A DNA stretch of 64,000 bases from contig NZ_JAAGOW010000005.1 of assembly GCF_010499245.1 (NCBI RefSeq), positions 806,001 through 870,000 on the forward strand, read 5' to 3'. Shown piece by piece: positions 1 to 8,253 of the stretch. The translations under genes and the position numbers were made by a program. The notes beneath the pieces are model-generated. The model searched no databases, was not told the DNA's origin, and worked only from the letters and a program-made list of their open reading frames with translations. Numbering within the stretch: position 1 is the stretch's first letter; each line of letters begins with the position of its first letter. The stretch comes from Variovorax sp. WS11 (GTDB lineage: Bacteria; Pseudomonadota; Gammaproteobacteria; Burkholderiales; Burkholderiaceae_C).

Positions 1-1101
1 TGGAGCTACGAGTGGAAGGTCGGCGCCGACGGCGAGTTCGCGCTGTACGTGGGCCATCGCAAGATCGAGGTCAGTGCCGGCTACTACGCCGAGGACGGCC
101 GCGTGCCGCCGCCGGGCAAGCTGCACGAATGGCTGCGCGCGCAGAAGGAAGGCAAGGAGAACGTCGACATGCGCGTGCCGATGACCGCAGACATGTACGC
201 CCGCGACGCCCGCCTCGCGAAGATGGACGAGTTCGGCGTCGAGGGCTGCTTCCTCTACTGCGGCAACATGGTCGCGACGATCAGCTACCTCGACGAGCCG
301 AAGGCCGCTGCCGCGGTGATGCATGCCTACAACCGCTGGATGCTCGACGACTGGGGCTTCAACCACGAAGACCGCATCTACTCCGCGCCCCTGGTTTCGC
401 TCGACGACCTGGACGCCGCCTGCGCCGAGGCGGAATGGGCGATTAAGCATGGCACGCGCCTGTTCCTGATGCCGATGGGCCCCTTCGGCGGCAAGCCGCC
501 GGCGCATCCGGACTTCGACCGCTTCTGGTCCATCCTCAACGAGGCGCACTGCCGCGTGGTCTATCACGTGTCCGAGGCGATCTACATGAAGGACCACATG
601 GCGGTGTGGGGCGAGCCGGTGCAGCAGTCGCGCCAGCGCCAGACCGCCTTCGTGTGGATGCACGGCTACAGCGAGCGGCCGGTGGTTGAGACGATCTCGT
701 CGCTGATCTTCTGGAACTTCTTCGCGCGCTTCCCCAACCTGCGCGTGCTGTCGGCCGAGAACGGCGCCGAGTGGGTGCCGACGATGCTGATCAAGATGGA
801 CAAGTGCCGCGGCATGGCGAAGAACGGCTACTGGCCGGGCGGGCAGCTGAAGGAACGGCCGAGCAAGATCTTCCAGCGCCATGTCAGCGTGGTCGCCTAT
901 CCGGAGGACGACCTGAAGACGATCGTCGACCAGGTCGGCTCGCACGAGTGGATGATCATGGGCTCGGACTATCCGCATGCCGAAGGCGTGCCGGCGCCGC
1001 GCGACTTCGCCGAAGAGGCGTGCAAGCACCTGGGCGCCGAACAGACGCAGGGTGTGATGCACGACAACGGCCGGCGCTTCCTGGCGCCCGTCCAATCATG
1101 A
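1..1101 (+). CDS. Amidohydrolase 2 family protein (5' end outside window)
   Basis: The frame is open from the first base, so the start lies upstream; the GTG at 49 is probably internal. The 366 visible residues match the amidohydrolase 2 (ACMSD-like) metal-dependent hydrolase/decarboxylase family. A histidine in VVYHVSEA and the late motif GSDYPHAEG, with the metal-linked Asp near the C-terminus, are visible; the N-terminal metal-binding HxH region would be in the missing part. The stop overlaps the next ATG by four bases (ATGA), so it is co-translated with a nitronate monooxygenase. Such proteins often sit in acyl-CoA and aromatic catabolic clusters, where they hydrolyse or decarboxylate ring-derived acids. 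The substrate here is unknown. Confidence 0.8.
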   Translation, partial: WSYEWKVGADGEFALYVGHRKIEVSAGYYAEDGRVPPPGKLHEWLRAQKEGKENVDMRVPMTADMYARDARLAKMDEFGVEGCFLYCGNMVATISYLDEPKAAAAVMHAYNRWMLDDWGFNHEDRIYSAPLVSLDDLDAACAEAEWAIKHGTRLFLMPMGPFGGKPPAHPDFDRFWSILNEAHCRVVYHVSEAIYMKDHMAVWGEPVQQSRQRQTAFVWMHGYSERPVVETISSLIFWNFFARFPNLRVLSAENGAEWVPTMLIKMDKCRGMAKNGYWPGGQLKERPSKIFQRHVSVVAYPEDDLKTIVDQVGSHEWMIMGSDYPHAEGVPAPRDFAEEACKHLGAEQTQGVMHDNGRRFLAPVQS

Positions 1102-2075
1102 AGACGAGGGCGAGCGCACTGCTCGGCAGCCGGCTGCCGATCGTGCAGAGCGGCATGCGCTGGGCCTCGCGCGCGGAGTTGGTGTCGGCGGTCTCGAACG
1201 CCGGCGCCTTCGGCATCCTGTCGGCGCACACCCAGCCGGATGCGGAAGCGCTGCGCCGCGAGATCGAGCGCACCCGGTCGATGACCAAGCAGCCCTTCGG
1301 CGTCAACCTGACCCTGTTGCCGAGTGCGAGCGGCGTCGACGTCGAGGGCTACGTGCGGGTGGTCTGCGAGGAGCGCATTCCCGTCGTCGAGACGGCCGGC
1401 GGCAGCCCCGCCCGCTATCTCGACGCGCTGAAGGGCGCGGGCGTCAAGGTGATGCACAAGGCCACCAGCGTGCGCCATGCACTGAAGGCCGAGTCGCTCG
1501 GCGTCGACGCGGTGATCATCGACGGCTTCGAATGCGCCGGCCACCCGGGCGCCGATGACGTGCCGGGCCTGGTGCTGATCCCGGCCGCCGCACGGGCGCT
1601 GAAGATCCCGGTGCTGGCTGCTGGCGGCATTGCCGATGGGTACGGCCTGGTCGCGGCCTTGGCGCTGGGTGCCGAGGGGGTCTGCATGGGCACGCGCTTC
1701 CTGTTGACGCGCGAGTCGCCGCTGCATGCGGAGGTCAAGGCGCGCATGCTGGCCGCGGGCGCGACCGACACCACGCTGGTCGGCCGCCGCTTCGGCGACA
1801 GCATCCGCGTGCTGAAGAACCGCACGGCCGCCGAAGCGCTCGCCCTCGAGGCACAGCCGGCGACGACGCACGGGGACCTGCTGCCGCTGATCGGCGCGCC
1901 GCGCTGGATGCAGGCGATGGAAAGCGGCGCCGCGGACGATGCGGCGCTGCCGGTCGGCCAGTGCGTCGGCCTGATCGACGACCTGCCCAGCTGCGCCGAA
2001 CTGGTCGAGCGCATGCTGGCGCAGGCGCGGGACGCGATCGAGCAGCGCCTGTCGCCGCTGCTGCTCGCTGCATAG
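1098..2075 (+). CDS. Nitronate monooxygenase / 2-nitropropane dioxygenase-like FMN protein
   Basis: 325 residues in a TIM-barrel FMN family. Visible marks are the N-terminal PIVQSGM segment, AGAFGILSA near residue 35, the histidine of ECAGHPGAD (His149) at the place of the family's catalytic base, and the phosphate-binding AAGGIADGYG and MGTRFLLTRES stretches. The family oxidises alkyl nitronates, but many members in beta-oxidation clusters have other or unknown roles, including flavin-dependent enoyl reduction. The ATG overlaps the preceding stop, placing it in the amidohydrolase operon. The next gene is also a flavoprotein, ten bases downstream. Confidence 0.82.
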   Translation: MKTRASALLGSRLPIVQSGMRWASRAELVSAVSNAGAFGILSAHTQPDAEALRREIERTRSMTKQPFGVNLTLLPSASGVDVEGYVRVVCEERIPVVETAGGSPARYLDALKGAGVKVMHKATSVRHALKAESLGVDAVIIDGFECAGHPGADDVPGLVLIPAAARALKIPVLAAGGIADGYGLVAALALGAEGVCMGTRFLLTRESPLHAEVKARMLAAGATDTTLVGRRFGDSIRVLKNRTAAEALALEAQPATTHGDLLPLIGAPRWMQAMESGAADDAALPVGQCVGLIDDLPSCAELVERMLAQARDAIEQRLSPLLLAA

Positions 2076-2084
2076 GCCGGGACC

Positions 2085-3257
2085 ATGAGCGAACCCTCCG
2101 GGCCCATCGACGTCGCGCCCTTGTTCGAACCGATCGCCATCCGCGGACTCGCGCTCGCGAACCGCATCGTGATGGCGCCCATGACGCGCAACTTTTCGCC
2201 CGGCGGCGTGCCGGGCGAGGACGTCGCCGCCTACTACCGCCGCCGCGCCGAAGGGGGCACCGGCCTGCTGATCACCGAAGGCGTGGGCATCGACCACCCC
2301 GCGGCGCTCGGTGATGCGGGCCTCGGCGAAAGCAATCTGCCGCACCTCCATGGCGAGGCGGCGCTGGCCGGCTGGCGGCGCGTCGTCGACGCGGTGCATG
2401 CCGCCGGCGGGCGGATCGTGCCGCAGCTCTGGCACCAGGGCGTGATGCGCGAGCCCGGGACCGGTCCGCAGCCGGAGGCGGCATCGCTGCGTCCCTCGGG
2501 CCTTTGGGGGCCGGCGGGGCGCATGACTTCGATCGACCCCGCCTATGCCGAGCGCGTGCAGGCGCCGACGCGGCCGATGACCGAGCGCGAGATCCAGGAC
2601 GTGATCGATGCCTACGCGCGCAGCGCCCGCCACGCGCGCGAGGCCGGTTTCGACGGCATCGCGATCCATGGCGCGCACGGCTACCTGATCGACACCTTCC
2701 TGTGGGACGAGACGAACCGCCGCAACGACGCCTGGGGCGGCGACCGTCGCGCCCGCGCACGCTTCGCCGCCGAGGTGGTGCGTGCGATCCGGCGCGAGGC
2801 GGGCGAGTCGATGCCGATCTTCTTCCGCTTCTCGCAGTGGAAGCAGCAGGACTTCAAGGCCCGCCTGGCGGCGACGCCGCAGGAGCTCGAGGAGGTGCTC
2901 GGCCCGATCGCCGATGCCGGCGTCGATGTGTTCGACGGCAGCGCGCGCTATTTCGACCGCGCGGAGTTCGAGGGCTCGCCGCTCAACCTCTCGGGCTGGG
3001 CCCGCAAGCTCACCGGCAAGCTGGCGATGGCGATCGGCGGCATCGGGCTGGACCGCGGCTTCTACGATTCGAAGCGCGACGGTCGCGCCGGCGGCTCCGA
3101 CAACGTCGCTTTGCTGATGAAGCGCTTCGAGCGCGGCGAGTTCGATCTCGTCGCTGTCGGCCGTGCGCTCTTGAACGAACCGAGATGGACCGAGAAGCTG
3201 CGCCACGGGCACGCGTTGCCCGCCTTCGACGAGCAGCGGATGAAGGAGCTGTACTGA
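2085..3257 (+). CDS. NADH:flavin oxidoreductase, Old Yellow Enzyme family
   Basis: 390 residues, normal length for a single-domain OYE. Substrate-binding His195 and His198 lie in HGAHGYL, followed by FLWDETNRRNDAWGGD, typical of the NADH:flavin oxidoreductase / 2,4-dienoyl-CoA reductase branch. The fold should bind FMN and reduce activated C=C bonds. No C-terminal FeS or FAD/NAD domain is present, so it is not a full FadH. The stop overlaps the ATG of the next crotonase (TGATG), so translation is coupled. A role in reducing an unsaturated ring or dienoyl-CoA intermediate is inferred from neighbours only. Confidence 0.85.
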   Translation: MSEPSGPIDVAPLFEPIAIRGLALANRIVMAPMTRNFSPGGVPGEDVAAYYRRRAEGGTGLLITEGVGIDHPAALGDAGLGESNLPHLHGEAALAGWRRVVDAVHAAGGRIVPQLWHQGVMREPGTGPQPEAASLRPSGLWGPAGRMTSIDPAYAERVQAPTRPMTEREIQDVIDAYARSARHAREAGFDGIAIHGAHGYLIDTFLWDETNRRNDAWGGDRRARARFAAEVVRAIRREAGESMPIFFRFSQWKQQDFKARLAATPQELEEVLGPIADAGVDVFDGSARYFDRAEFEGSPLNLSGWARKLTGKLAMAIGGIGLDRGFYDSKRDGRAGGSDNVALLMKRFERGEFDLVAVGRALLNEPRWTEKLRHGHALPAFDEQRMKELY

Positions 3258-4087
3258 TGAGCGAGGCCATCACCTGGGCGCTTGCCGATTCCGGCGTGCT
3301 GACCCTGACGATCGACCGCCCGGAGGTGAAGAACGCGATCGACACCGCCGGGCAGAACCTGTTGGTGCGCCTGCTGGCCGACGCGGCGCGCCATCCGCGT
3401 GTGAAGGTCGTGGTGCTGACCGGCACCGGCGCGGCCTTCTGTACCGGTGCCGACGTGCGCTCGATGGGCGCGCCCGACCCCCATGATGCGATCGCGCAGG
3501 AATTCGGCCAGACCGAACTCTGGCAGGCGCACGAGGCGCGGGTCGACCGGCTGCGGCGCCTCGCCGACGCCTCGTTCCTGCTGCACGACATGGGCAAGCC
3601 GACCATCGCGAAGCTGCGCGGGCCGGCAGCCGGGCTCGGCTTCTCGCTGGCCCTGGCCTGCGATTTCCGCGTGGCCGCCGACAACGCCTTTTTCGTCTCG
3701 AGCTTCGCGAAGATCGGCACGCCGGGGGATTACGGCGGCAGCTATTTCCTGACCCAGCTCGTCGGCCCCTCCAAGGCGAAAGAGATCTACATGCTGTCCG
3801 ACCGCGTCGGCGCCGCCGAGGCGCTGACGCTGGGCATGGTCAACCGCGTCGTGGCCGACGCCGAGCTCGATGCCGTGGCCGATGCCTTCGCGCTGCGCCT
3901 GGCGAACGGGCCGGCGCTCGCGTTCCGAGCGATCAAGGAGAACGTCCACGCCGCCGCGCACCAGACGCTGCAGCAGGTGCTCGACCTCGAGGCGCGCAAC
4001 ATGATCCGCTGCCGCCTGAGCGAGGACTGCAAGGAGGCGCTCGCGGCCTTCCAGCAGAAGCGCGAGCCGCGCTTTGAAGGGCATTGA
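3257..4087 (+). CDS. Crotonase-fold protein (enoyl-CoA hydratase/isomerase family)
   Basis: 276 residues starting at the ATG that overlaps the OYE stop. The crotonase fold is clear: GAAFCTGADVRSM forms the first oxyanion-hole strand and AGLGFSLALACD the second. The two glutamates of true hydratases are absent: the GGGxE position is Ser and the PExxLG position is Ala. An acidic residue in TPGDYGGSY sits where isomerase and dehalogenase members carry Asp, so isomerase or hydrolase chemistry is likelier than hydration. First of three adjacent crotonase genes. Confidence 0.85.
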   Translation: MSEAITWALADSGVLTLTIDRPEVKNAIDTAGQNLLVRLLADAARHPRVKVVVLTGTGAAFCTGADVRSMGAPDPHDAIAQEFGQTELWQAHEARVDRLRRLADASFLLHDMGKPTIAKLRGPAAGLGFSLALACDFRVAADNAFFVSSFAKIGTPGDYGGSYFLTQLVGPSKAKEIYMLSDRVGAAEALTLGMVNRVVADAELDAVADAFALRLANGPALAFRAIKENVHAAAHQTLQQVLDLEARNMIRCRLSEDCKEALAAFQQKREPRFEGH

Positions 4088-4091
4088 AAGG

Positions 4092-4886
4092 ATGACCAAG
4101 CCTATCGACCGTCCCGCCGACATGGTGCCGATGATGCGCGACGGCGCGGTTGCGGTGCTGACACTGAACTTCCCGGCGCGCCGCAACGCCTACTGCCTGC
4201 AGATGCGCACGCAGCTTCGCGAGCGGCTGGAAGCGGCGATGGGCGATGCCGAGGTGCGCGCGATCGTCCTCACCGGCGCCGGCGGACACTTCTGCGCCGG
4301 CGGCGACATCAGCGAAATGGAAACGCGCACGCTGCTGGAGAACCGCGAGCGCTGGAACCTGGTGACCGCACTGATCCGGCTCATCGCACTCGGGCCGAAG
4401 CCGGTGGTGGCGGCGGTCGAGGGCTCGGCGATGGGCGCGGGCCTGTCGATCGCTTCGCTTGCCGACCATGTGGTCGCGGCGCGCGACGCGAAGTTCGGCG
4501 CCGCGTTCGTCAAGGTGGGCCTGATGCCGGACATGGGCGCGCTGTGGAGCCTGCAGCACCGGGTCGGCCGTGCGAAGGCCCGCGAGATCCTCGGCCTCGC
4601 GCGGGTGTTCGACGGCGCCGAGGCGCACCGGATCGGCCTGGCCAACGAACTCGCCGAGCCGGGCGGAGCGCTGCCGCAAGCGCTCGCGGTGGCGCAGGAC
4701 TACGCGGCGCTGCCGCCGGTGGCGAGCGCCCTGCTGAAGAGCGCGCTGGCACAGGGGGTGGACAGTCTCGACGCGGCGATCCGCAGCGAGGTGGAGTTCC
4801 AGGCCGTGGCGATGGGCAGCGCCGACCATGCGGAGGCGGTGCGTGCGTTCCTGGAAAAGCGCGCGCCGCGCTTCGAAGGCCGATAG
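4092..4886 (+). CDS. Crotonase-fold protein (enoyl-CoA hydratase/isomerase family)
   Basis: 264 residues. The ATG at 4092 is preferred over an in-frame TTG at 4074 that would overlap the upstream gene. GGHFCAGGDISEM and GSAMGAGLSIASLAD form the CoA and oxyanion sites. Neither catalytic Glu of hydratases is kept, while LMPDMGALW carries the Asp typical of PaaG-like isomerases. It ends in the common C-terminal EKRAPRFEGR. It belongs to the amidohydrolase-OYE operon. Probable role: double-bond isomerisation or ring chemistry on a CoA ester. Confidence 0.85.
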   Translation: MTKPIDRPADMVPMMRDGAVAVLTLNFPARRNAYCLQMRTQLRERLEAAMGDAEVRAIVLTGAGGHFCAGGDISEMETRTLLENRERWNLVTALIRLIALGPKPVVAAVEGSAMGAGLSIASLADHVVAARDAKFGAAFVKVGLMPDMGALWSLQHRVGRAKAREILGLARVFDGAEAHRIGLANELAEPGGALPQALAVAQDYAALPPVASALLKSALAQGVDSLDAAIRSEVEFQAVAMGSADHAEAVRAFLEKRAPRFEGR

Positions 4887-4914
4887 ACGGCCTGACGTCC
4901 CGAGGACCGCGACG

Positions 4915-5733
4915 ATGGCCCGCGTCCTATCCAAGCTCTGGCGTGACGGCGTGCTGCAGCTCGTGCTCGAGCATGCCCCGGTGAACAGCCTCTCGCATCC
5001 GATGCGGCTCGCGCTGTGGGAGGCGCTGGAGGCGGCGGATGCCGACCCTGCCGTGCGGGCGATCGTGATCGGCGGTGCCGGCCGCGGCTTCTCGGCCGGC
5101 GGCGACTATGCCGAGCTGCGCTCGCCGCTGCAGCAGCAGTGGCCGGCGCTGTCAGCCCACCTGTTCCCGCGCATCGAGGCGTGCACGAAGCCGATGATCG
5201 CGGCCATCCACGGCTTCGCGATCGGCGGCGGCTTCGAGCTTGCGCTGGCCTGCCACTACCGCGTCGCGCAACGCGACGCGCGCATCGCGCTGCCCGAGCT
5301 GAAGCACGGCGTCGTGCCGCCCAGCGGATCGCAGCGTCTGCCGCGCGCGGTCGGGGTGGGGCGCGCACTCGCGCTGATCCTGGCGGGCGAGCCGGTGCGT
5401 GCGGACCGCTACGCCGACACGCCCTTGTTCGATCGCCTGTGCGAGGCCGACCCGCTGGCTGCCGCGCGTGCCTTCGCCGCGGCGATGGATCGGGACCGGC
5501 CGCCGGCATCCGTGCTGTTGCGCCATCGGCCGCTGGATCGTTGCGGGGCGGCAGAGGCGATCGCTGCGTATCGAGCCAGGCTGGGCGATGCGGGCGTGCC
5601 GAATCAAGCTGCGCTGGGGTGCATCGACGCGGTCGAGTGCGCTGTGAACGCCGCGGACTTCGATGGCGGGCTCGCGGGTGCCAAGCGGATTCACGATGAG
5701 CTGTCGGTCCGTGCGAGGGCGGGCACCGGGTAG
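4915..5733 (+). CDS. Enoyl-CoA hydratase
   Basis: 272 residues with ATG at 4915, preceded by a GAGGACC ribosome-binding site. Unlike the two genes before it, both hydratase glutamates are kept: GGGFELALAC and LPELKHGVVP. Hydration of a 2-enoyl-CoA is therefore plausible. It is the last gene of the first operon; a REP-like palindrome lies about 60 bases after the stop. The C-terminal third is more divergent than in usual ECH proteins and lacks the common EKRxPxF ending, so specificity is uncertain. Confidence 0.85.
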   Translation: MARVLSKLWRDGVLQLVLEHAPVNSLSHPMRLALWEALEAADADPAVRAIVIGGAGRGFSAGGDYAELRSPLQQQWPALSAHLFPRIEACTKPMIAAIHGFAIGGGFELALACHYRVAQRDARIALPELKHGVVPPSGSQRLPRAVGVGRALALILAGEPVRADRYADTPLFDRLCEADPLAAARAFAAAMDRDRPPASVLLRHRPLDRCGAAEAIAAYRARLGDAGVPNQAALGCIDAVECAVNAADFDGGLAGAKRIHDELSVRARAGTG

Positions 5734-5790
5734 GGCTCGCGCTGCAAATGGGCTGAACGCCGACATGCGATGTGCGTGCCCCGCCTTGTC

Positions 5791-5826
5791 CCCTCTCCCT
5801 CTGGGAGAGGGCTAGGGTGAGGGCAC
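5791..5826. repeat. REP-like palindromic intergenic repeat
   Basis: A short hairpin built from CCCTCTCCC and GGGAGAGGG arms, followed by GGGTGAGGG, sits in the gap 5734-6047 after the first operon. A second version with the same arms occurs at 31652-31686. Elements of this style are scattered between genes in many beta- and gammaproteobacteria. It could act as a weak transcript end, but no T-run follows. The rest of the gap holds AT-richer promoter sequence for the next gene and no credible coding frame. Confidence 0.6.
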
Positions 5827-5992
5827 CGGGCGCATCCATTGATACAGATAAACATATCACTCCCGACGAGTCCGCAGCCCCGCCGAGATCACCTGCTGCC
5901 TGTGACGATTGCAACCAATCAGGTCAGTCCGGGTAAACCCGATTGCACCCACTCGCCCCGCCGTCGAATATTCGCCAAGATAATCAAAAACA

Positions 5993-6011
5993 GAACGTTG
6001 TAAACATATAT
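5993..6011 (+). promoter_or_regulatory. Weak copy of the GAAC-N3-GTTC promoter element before the SDR gene
   Basis: GAACGTTGTAA, half matching the palindrome found at six other loci in the window, is followed directly by ACATATAT, which resembles a -10 box in the same position as at the better copies. It lies 45 bases before the SDR start codon. Two of the four right-half bases differ from consensus, so this assignment is tentative. Confidence 0.35.
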
Positions 6012-6047
6012 GAACGCTCCGTCACCAACGATCAAAGGAATCCCAAG

Positions 6048-6887
6048 ATGACAAATTGGCTCATCACCGGCGTCTCGAGCGGCTTCGGCCTCGAGCTCGC
6101 CCGGGCCGCGCTCGCGCGTGGCGACACCGTCGTCGGCACCGTGCGCCAGGCTGCGCAGGCCGATCGCTTCGAGCAGCTCGCCCCCGGCCGCGCCCATGCG
6201 CTGCTGCTCGACGTGACGCGCATCGACCAGGTCGAGCCGGCCGTGCAGAAGGCCCTGAAGCTCGCCGGCACGATCGACGTGCTGGTCAACAACGCCGGCT
6301 ATGGCCTCTTCGGCGCGATCGAGGAAGTGTCCGACGCCGAAGGGCGCCAGGTGATGGACACCAACCTCTTCGGCCCGCTCGCGGTCGTGCGTGCGCTGCT
6401 GCCGCACCTGCGCGAGCGGCGCGCCGGGCACATCTTCAACGTCGCCTCGGTGGCCGGCGTGATCGGCTTTCCCGCCTGCGGCCTGTATGCCGCCTCGAAG
6501 TTCGCGCTGGAAGGCGCGACCGAGGCGCTGGCGACCGAGCTGGCGCCCTTCGACATCCGCGTGACGATCGTCGAGCCGGGGGGCTTTCGCACGCAGTTCG
6601 CCGGCGGCTCGCAGCGCCAGGCGGCCCTGCGCGTCGAGGCCTACGCCGGCACGCCCGCGCACAAGGCACGCGACCACATCGCCCACTACCACGGCCACGA
6701 GCCGGGCGACCCGGCCAAGGCGGCGGCCGCGATCATCCGGGTGCTGGAGGCGCCGCAGCCGCCGCTGCGGCTGGTGCTCGGTGCCGACGCGGTCGGCATG
6801 CTGCGCGGGGCCTACGAGTCGCGGGTGAAGCAGCTCGCCGAGTGGGAAAGCGTGTCGGTGGCGACGGCCATCGACGCCGGCCAATGA
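6048..6887 (+). CDS. Short-chain dehydrogenase/reductase (classical SDR)
   Basis: 279 residues. The ATG at 6048 follows AAAGGA at 6034-6039; more upstream sequence is open but reads as promoter. TGVSSGFG (residues 8-15) binds the dinucleotide; NNAG is at 81-84; the catalytic triad is Ser134, Tyr147 and Lys151 (LYAASK). It resembles the classical SDR group often annotated as oxidoreductases acting on hydroxysteroids, retinol or sugars, but substrate cannot be read from sequence. It starts a new transcript that continues into the LuxE-like and LuxC-like genes, ten bases downstream. Confidence 0.85.
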   Translation: MTNWLITGVSSGFGLELARAALARGDTVVGTVRQAAQADRFEQLAPGRAHALLLDVTRIDQVEPAVQKALKLAGTIDVLVNNAGYGLFGAIEEVSDAEGRQVMDTNLFGPLAVVRALLPHLRERRAGHIFNVASVAGVIGFPACGLYAASKFALEGATEALATELAPFDIRVTIVEPGGFRTQFAGGSQRQAALRVEAYAGTPAHKARDHIAHYHGHEPGDPAKAAAAIIRVLEAPQPPLRLVLGADAVGMLRGAYESRVKQLAEWESVSVATAIDAGQ

Positions 6888-6897
6888 GGAGGCCGGC

Positions 6898-8253
6898 ATG
6901 ACACCGATCCGCAAGCAACTGGTCGACATGATCCTCGACCCCGACCTCGCCTACGACCTGCCGGCCGCCGACGTCGAAGCGCTGCAGCTGGGCGCGGCGC
7001 AGGAGCTGTTCGAGGAGCGCCAGGCGCAGATCCCGCTGCTCGCGCGCCGCGCAGAAGACGCCGGCATCGAGCGCATCGGCCGGCTGGAGGACCTGGTTCC
7101 CCTGCTGTTCGCGCACACGGTCTACAAGTCCTACCCGCCGTCCTTCGTCGAGAAGGGGCAGTGGGGCCGCATGCTGCAGTGGCTGAACACGCTGTCGGTG
7201 GCCGACACCACCGGCGTGAACGTCGAGGGCGTGAAGGACGTCGACGACTGGCTCGCGCGGCTGTGGGAGGCCGGCCATCGGGTGCTCGCGACCAGCGGGT
7301 CCTCGGGCAAGTGCTCGTTCCTGAACCACACGGTGGGCGACCACGACCTGAAGAAGCGCCACTTCAAGTACTCGGTCGGCTGGCCCTACGTGCGCTCGAA
7401 TGCCGACCGCACGGTGTTCTGGCTCGGCCCGTCCCGAGGCACGAGCAGCGCGACCGAGGCAGCCCAGTTCAACTTCGAGAACTTCGGCAAACCGGGGCAG
7501 ACCTTCGCGCTGACCGACCAGCCGCTGCGGATCGCCGACGTCAGCCGGATGGCGGCGATGCGCAAGAAGATGGCCGATGGCAGCGCGACGCCCGACGAGA
7601 TCGCCGCCTTCGAGCAGGAGGCCGCGCGCAGGGGCGCCGAAGGGCGCGAGGGCTTGCTGAAGCTGCTCGACACCATCCTCGACCGCCGCGCGGAGCCGAT
7701 GCTGATCTCCGGCATGTGGGCGCAGTACATGGGGCTCATCGCCCGGGCGCGCGAACGCGGCATCGGCGACGGCGCCTTCCACCCCGACACCGTCGTCAAC
7801 GCCGGCGGCGGCATCAAGGGCGTGGCCCTGCCGCCGGACTACAAGGAGCAGGTCGACCGCTTCTTCGGCCAGGTCGTGCGCCCGGGCAACTACGGCATGA
7901 CCGAGCTCGCGCAGGTGATGCCGCGCTGCGAGGCCGGGCGCTACCACCGCGCGCCGGCCTTGATCTGGCTGATCATCGATCGTGATGGCGAGCGACTGTT
8001 GACGGCCAACGATGGCGAGGATGGCGTGGTCGAGGGCCGCTTCGCCTTTCTCGACCTGCTCTACGAAGGGCGCTGGGGCGGCCTCATCACCGGCGACAAG
8101 GTGACCGCGGACCTGAAGCCGCGCTGCCCCTGCGGCCGCCGCGGGCCGACGCTGTTCGACAACATCACGCGCTTCGCGCAGCCGGGCGAGGACGATCACA
8201 TCGGCTGCGCGGGCACGATCGACGCCTATGTCCGTGGAGCGATCGCAGCATGA
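6898..8253 (+). CDS. LuxE/PaaK-like acyl-adenylating protein
   Basis: 451 residues. ATSGSSGKCS at residues 131-140 resembles the adenylate-forming P-loop, and NYGMTE (331-336) the A5 motif that contacts AMP. GLITGDKV and the Cys-rich PRCPCGRRGP follow near the C-terminus, as in LuxE / phenylacetate-CoA ligase relatives. The next gene is a LuxC-type reductase starting four bases before this stop, the usual LuxE-LuxC pairing in which an acid is activated and passed on for reduction to an aldehyde. No luciferase genes are nearby. Inferred role: activate a carboxylic acid, possibly a side chain of the cluster's substrate, for reduction. An ordinary CoA ligase is the alternative. Confidence 0.65.
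   Translation: MTPIRKQLVDMILDPDLAYDLPAADVEALQLGAAQELFEERQAQIPLLARRAEDAGIERIGRLEDLVPLLFAHTVYKSYPPSFVEKGQWGRMLQWLNTLSVADTTGVNVEGVKDVDDWLARLWEAGHRVLATSGSSGKCSFLNHTVGDHDLKKRHFKYSVGWPYVRSNADRTVFWLGPSRGTSSATEAAQFNFENFGKPGQTFALTDQPLRIADVSRMAAMRKKMADGSATPDEIAAFEQEAARRGAEGREGLLKLLDTILDRRAEPMLISGMWAQYMGLIARARERGIGDGAFHPDTVVNAGGGIKGVALPPDYKEQVDRFFGQVVRPGNYGMTELAQVMPRCEAGRYHRAPALIWLIIDRDGERLLTANDGEDGVVEGRFAFLDLLYEGRWGGLITGDKVTADLKPRCPCGRRGPTLFDNITRFAQPGEDDHIGCAGTIDAYVRGAIAA

Noticed and set aside
969..3212. A long open frame of 747 codons on the - strand
   Set aside because: It lies antisense to the nitronate monooxygenase and OYE genes, is Arg/Ala/His-rich with no recognisable domain, and arises from the GC bias of the real genes.
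6012..6024. Another GAAC palindrome copy at GAACGCTCCGTC
   Set aside because: The right half does not match GTTC and the spacing is wrong; judged a chance half-site.
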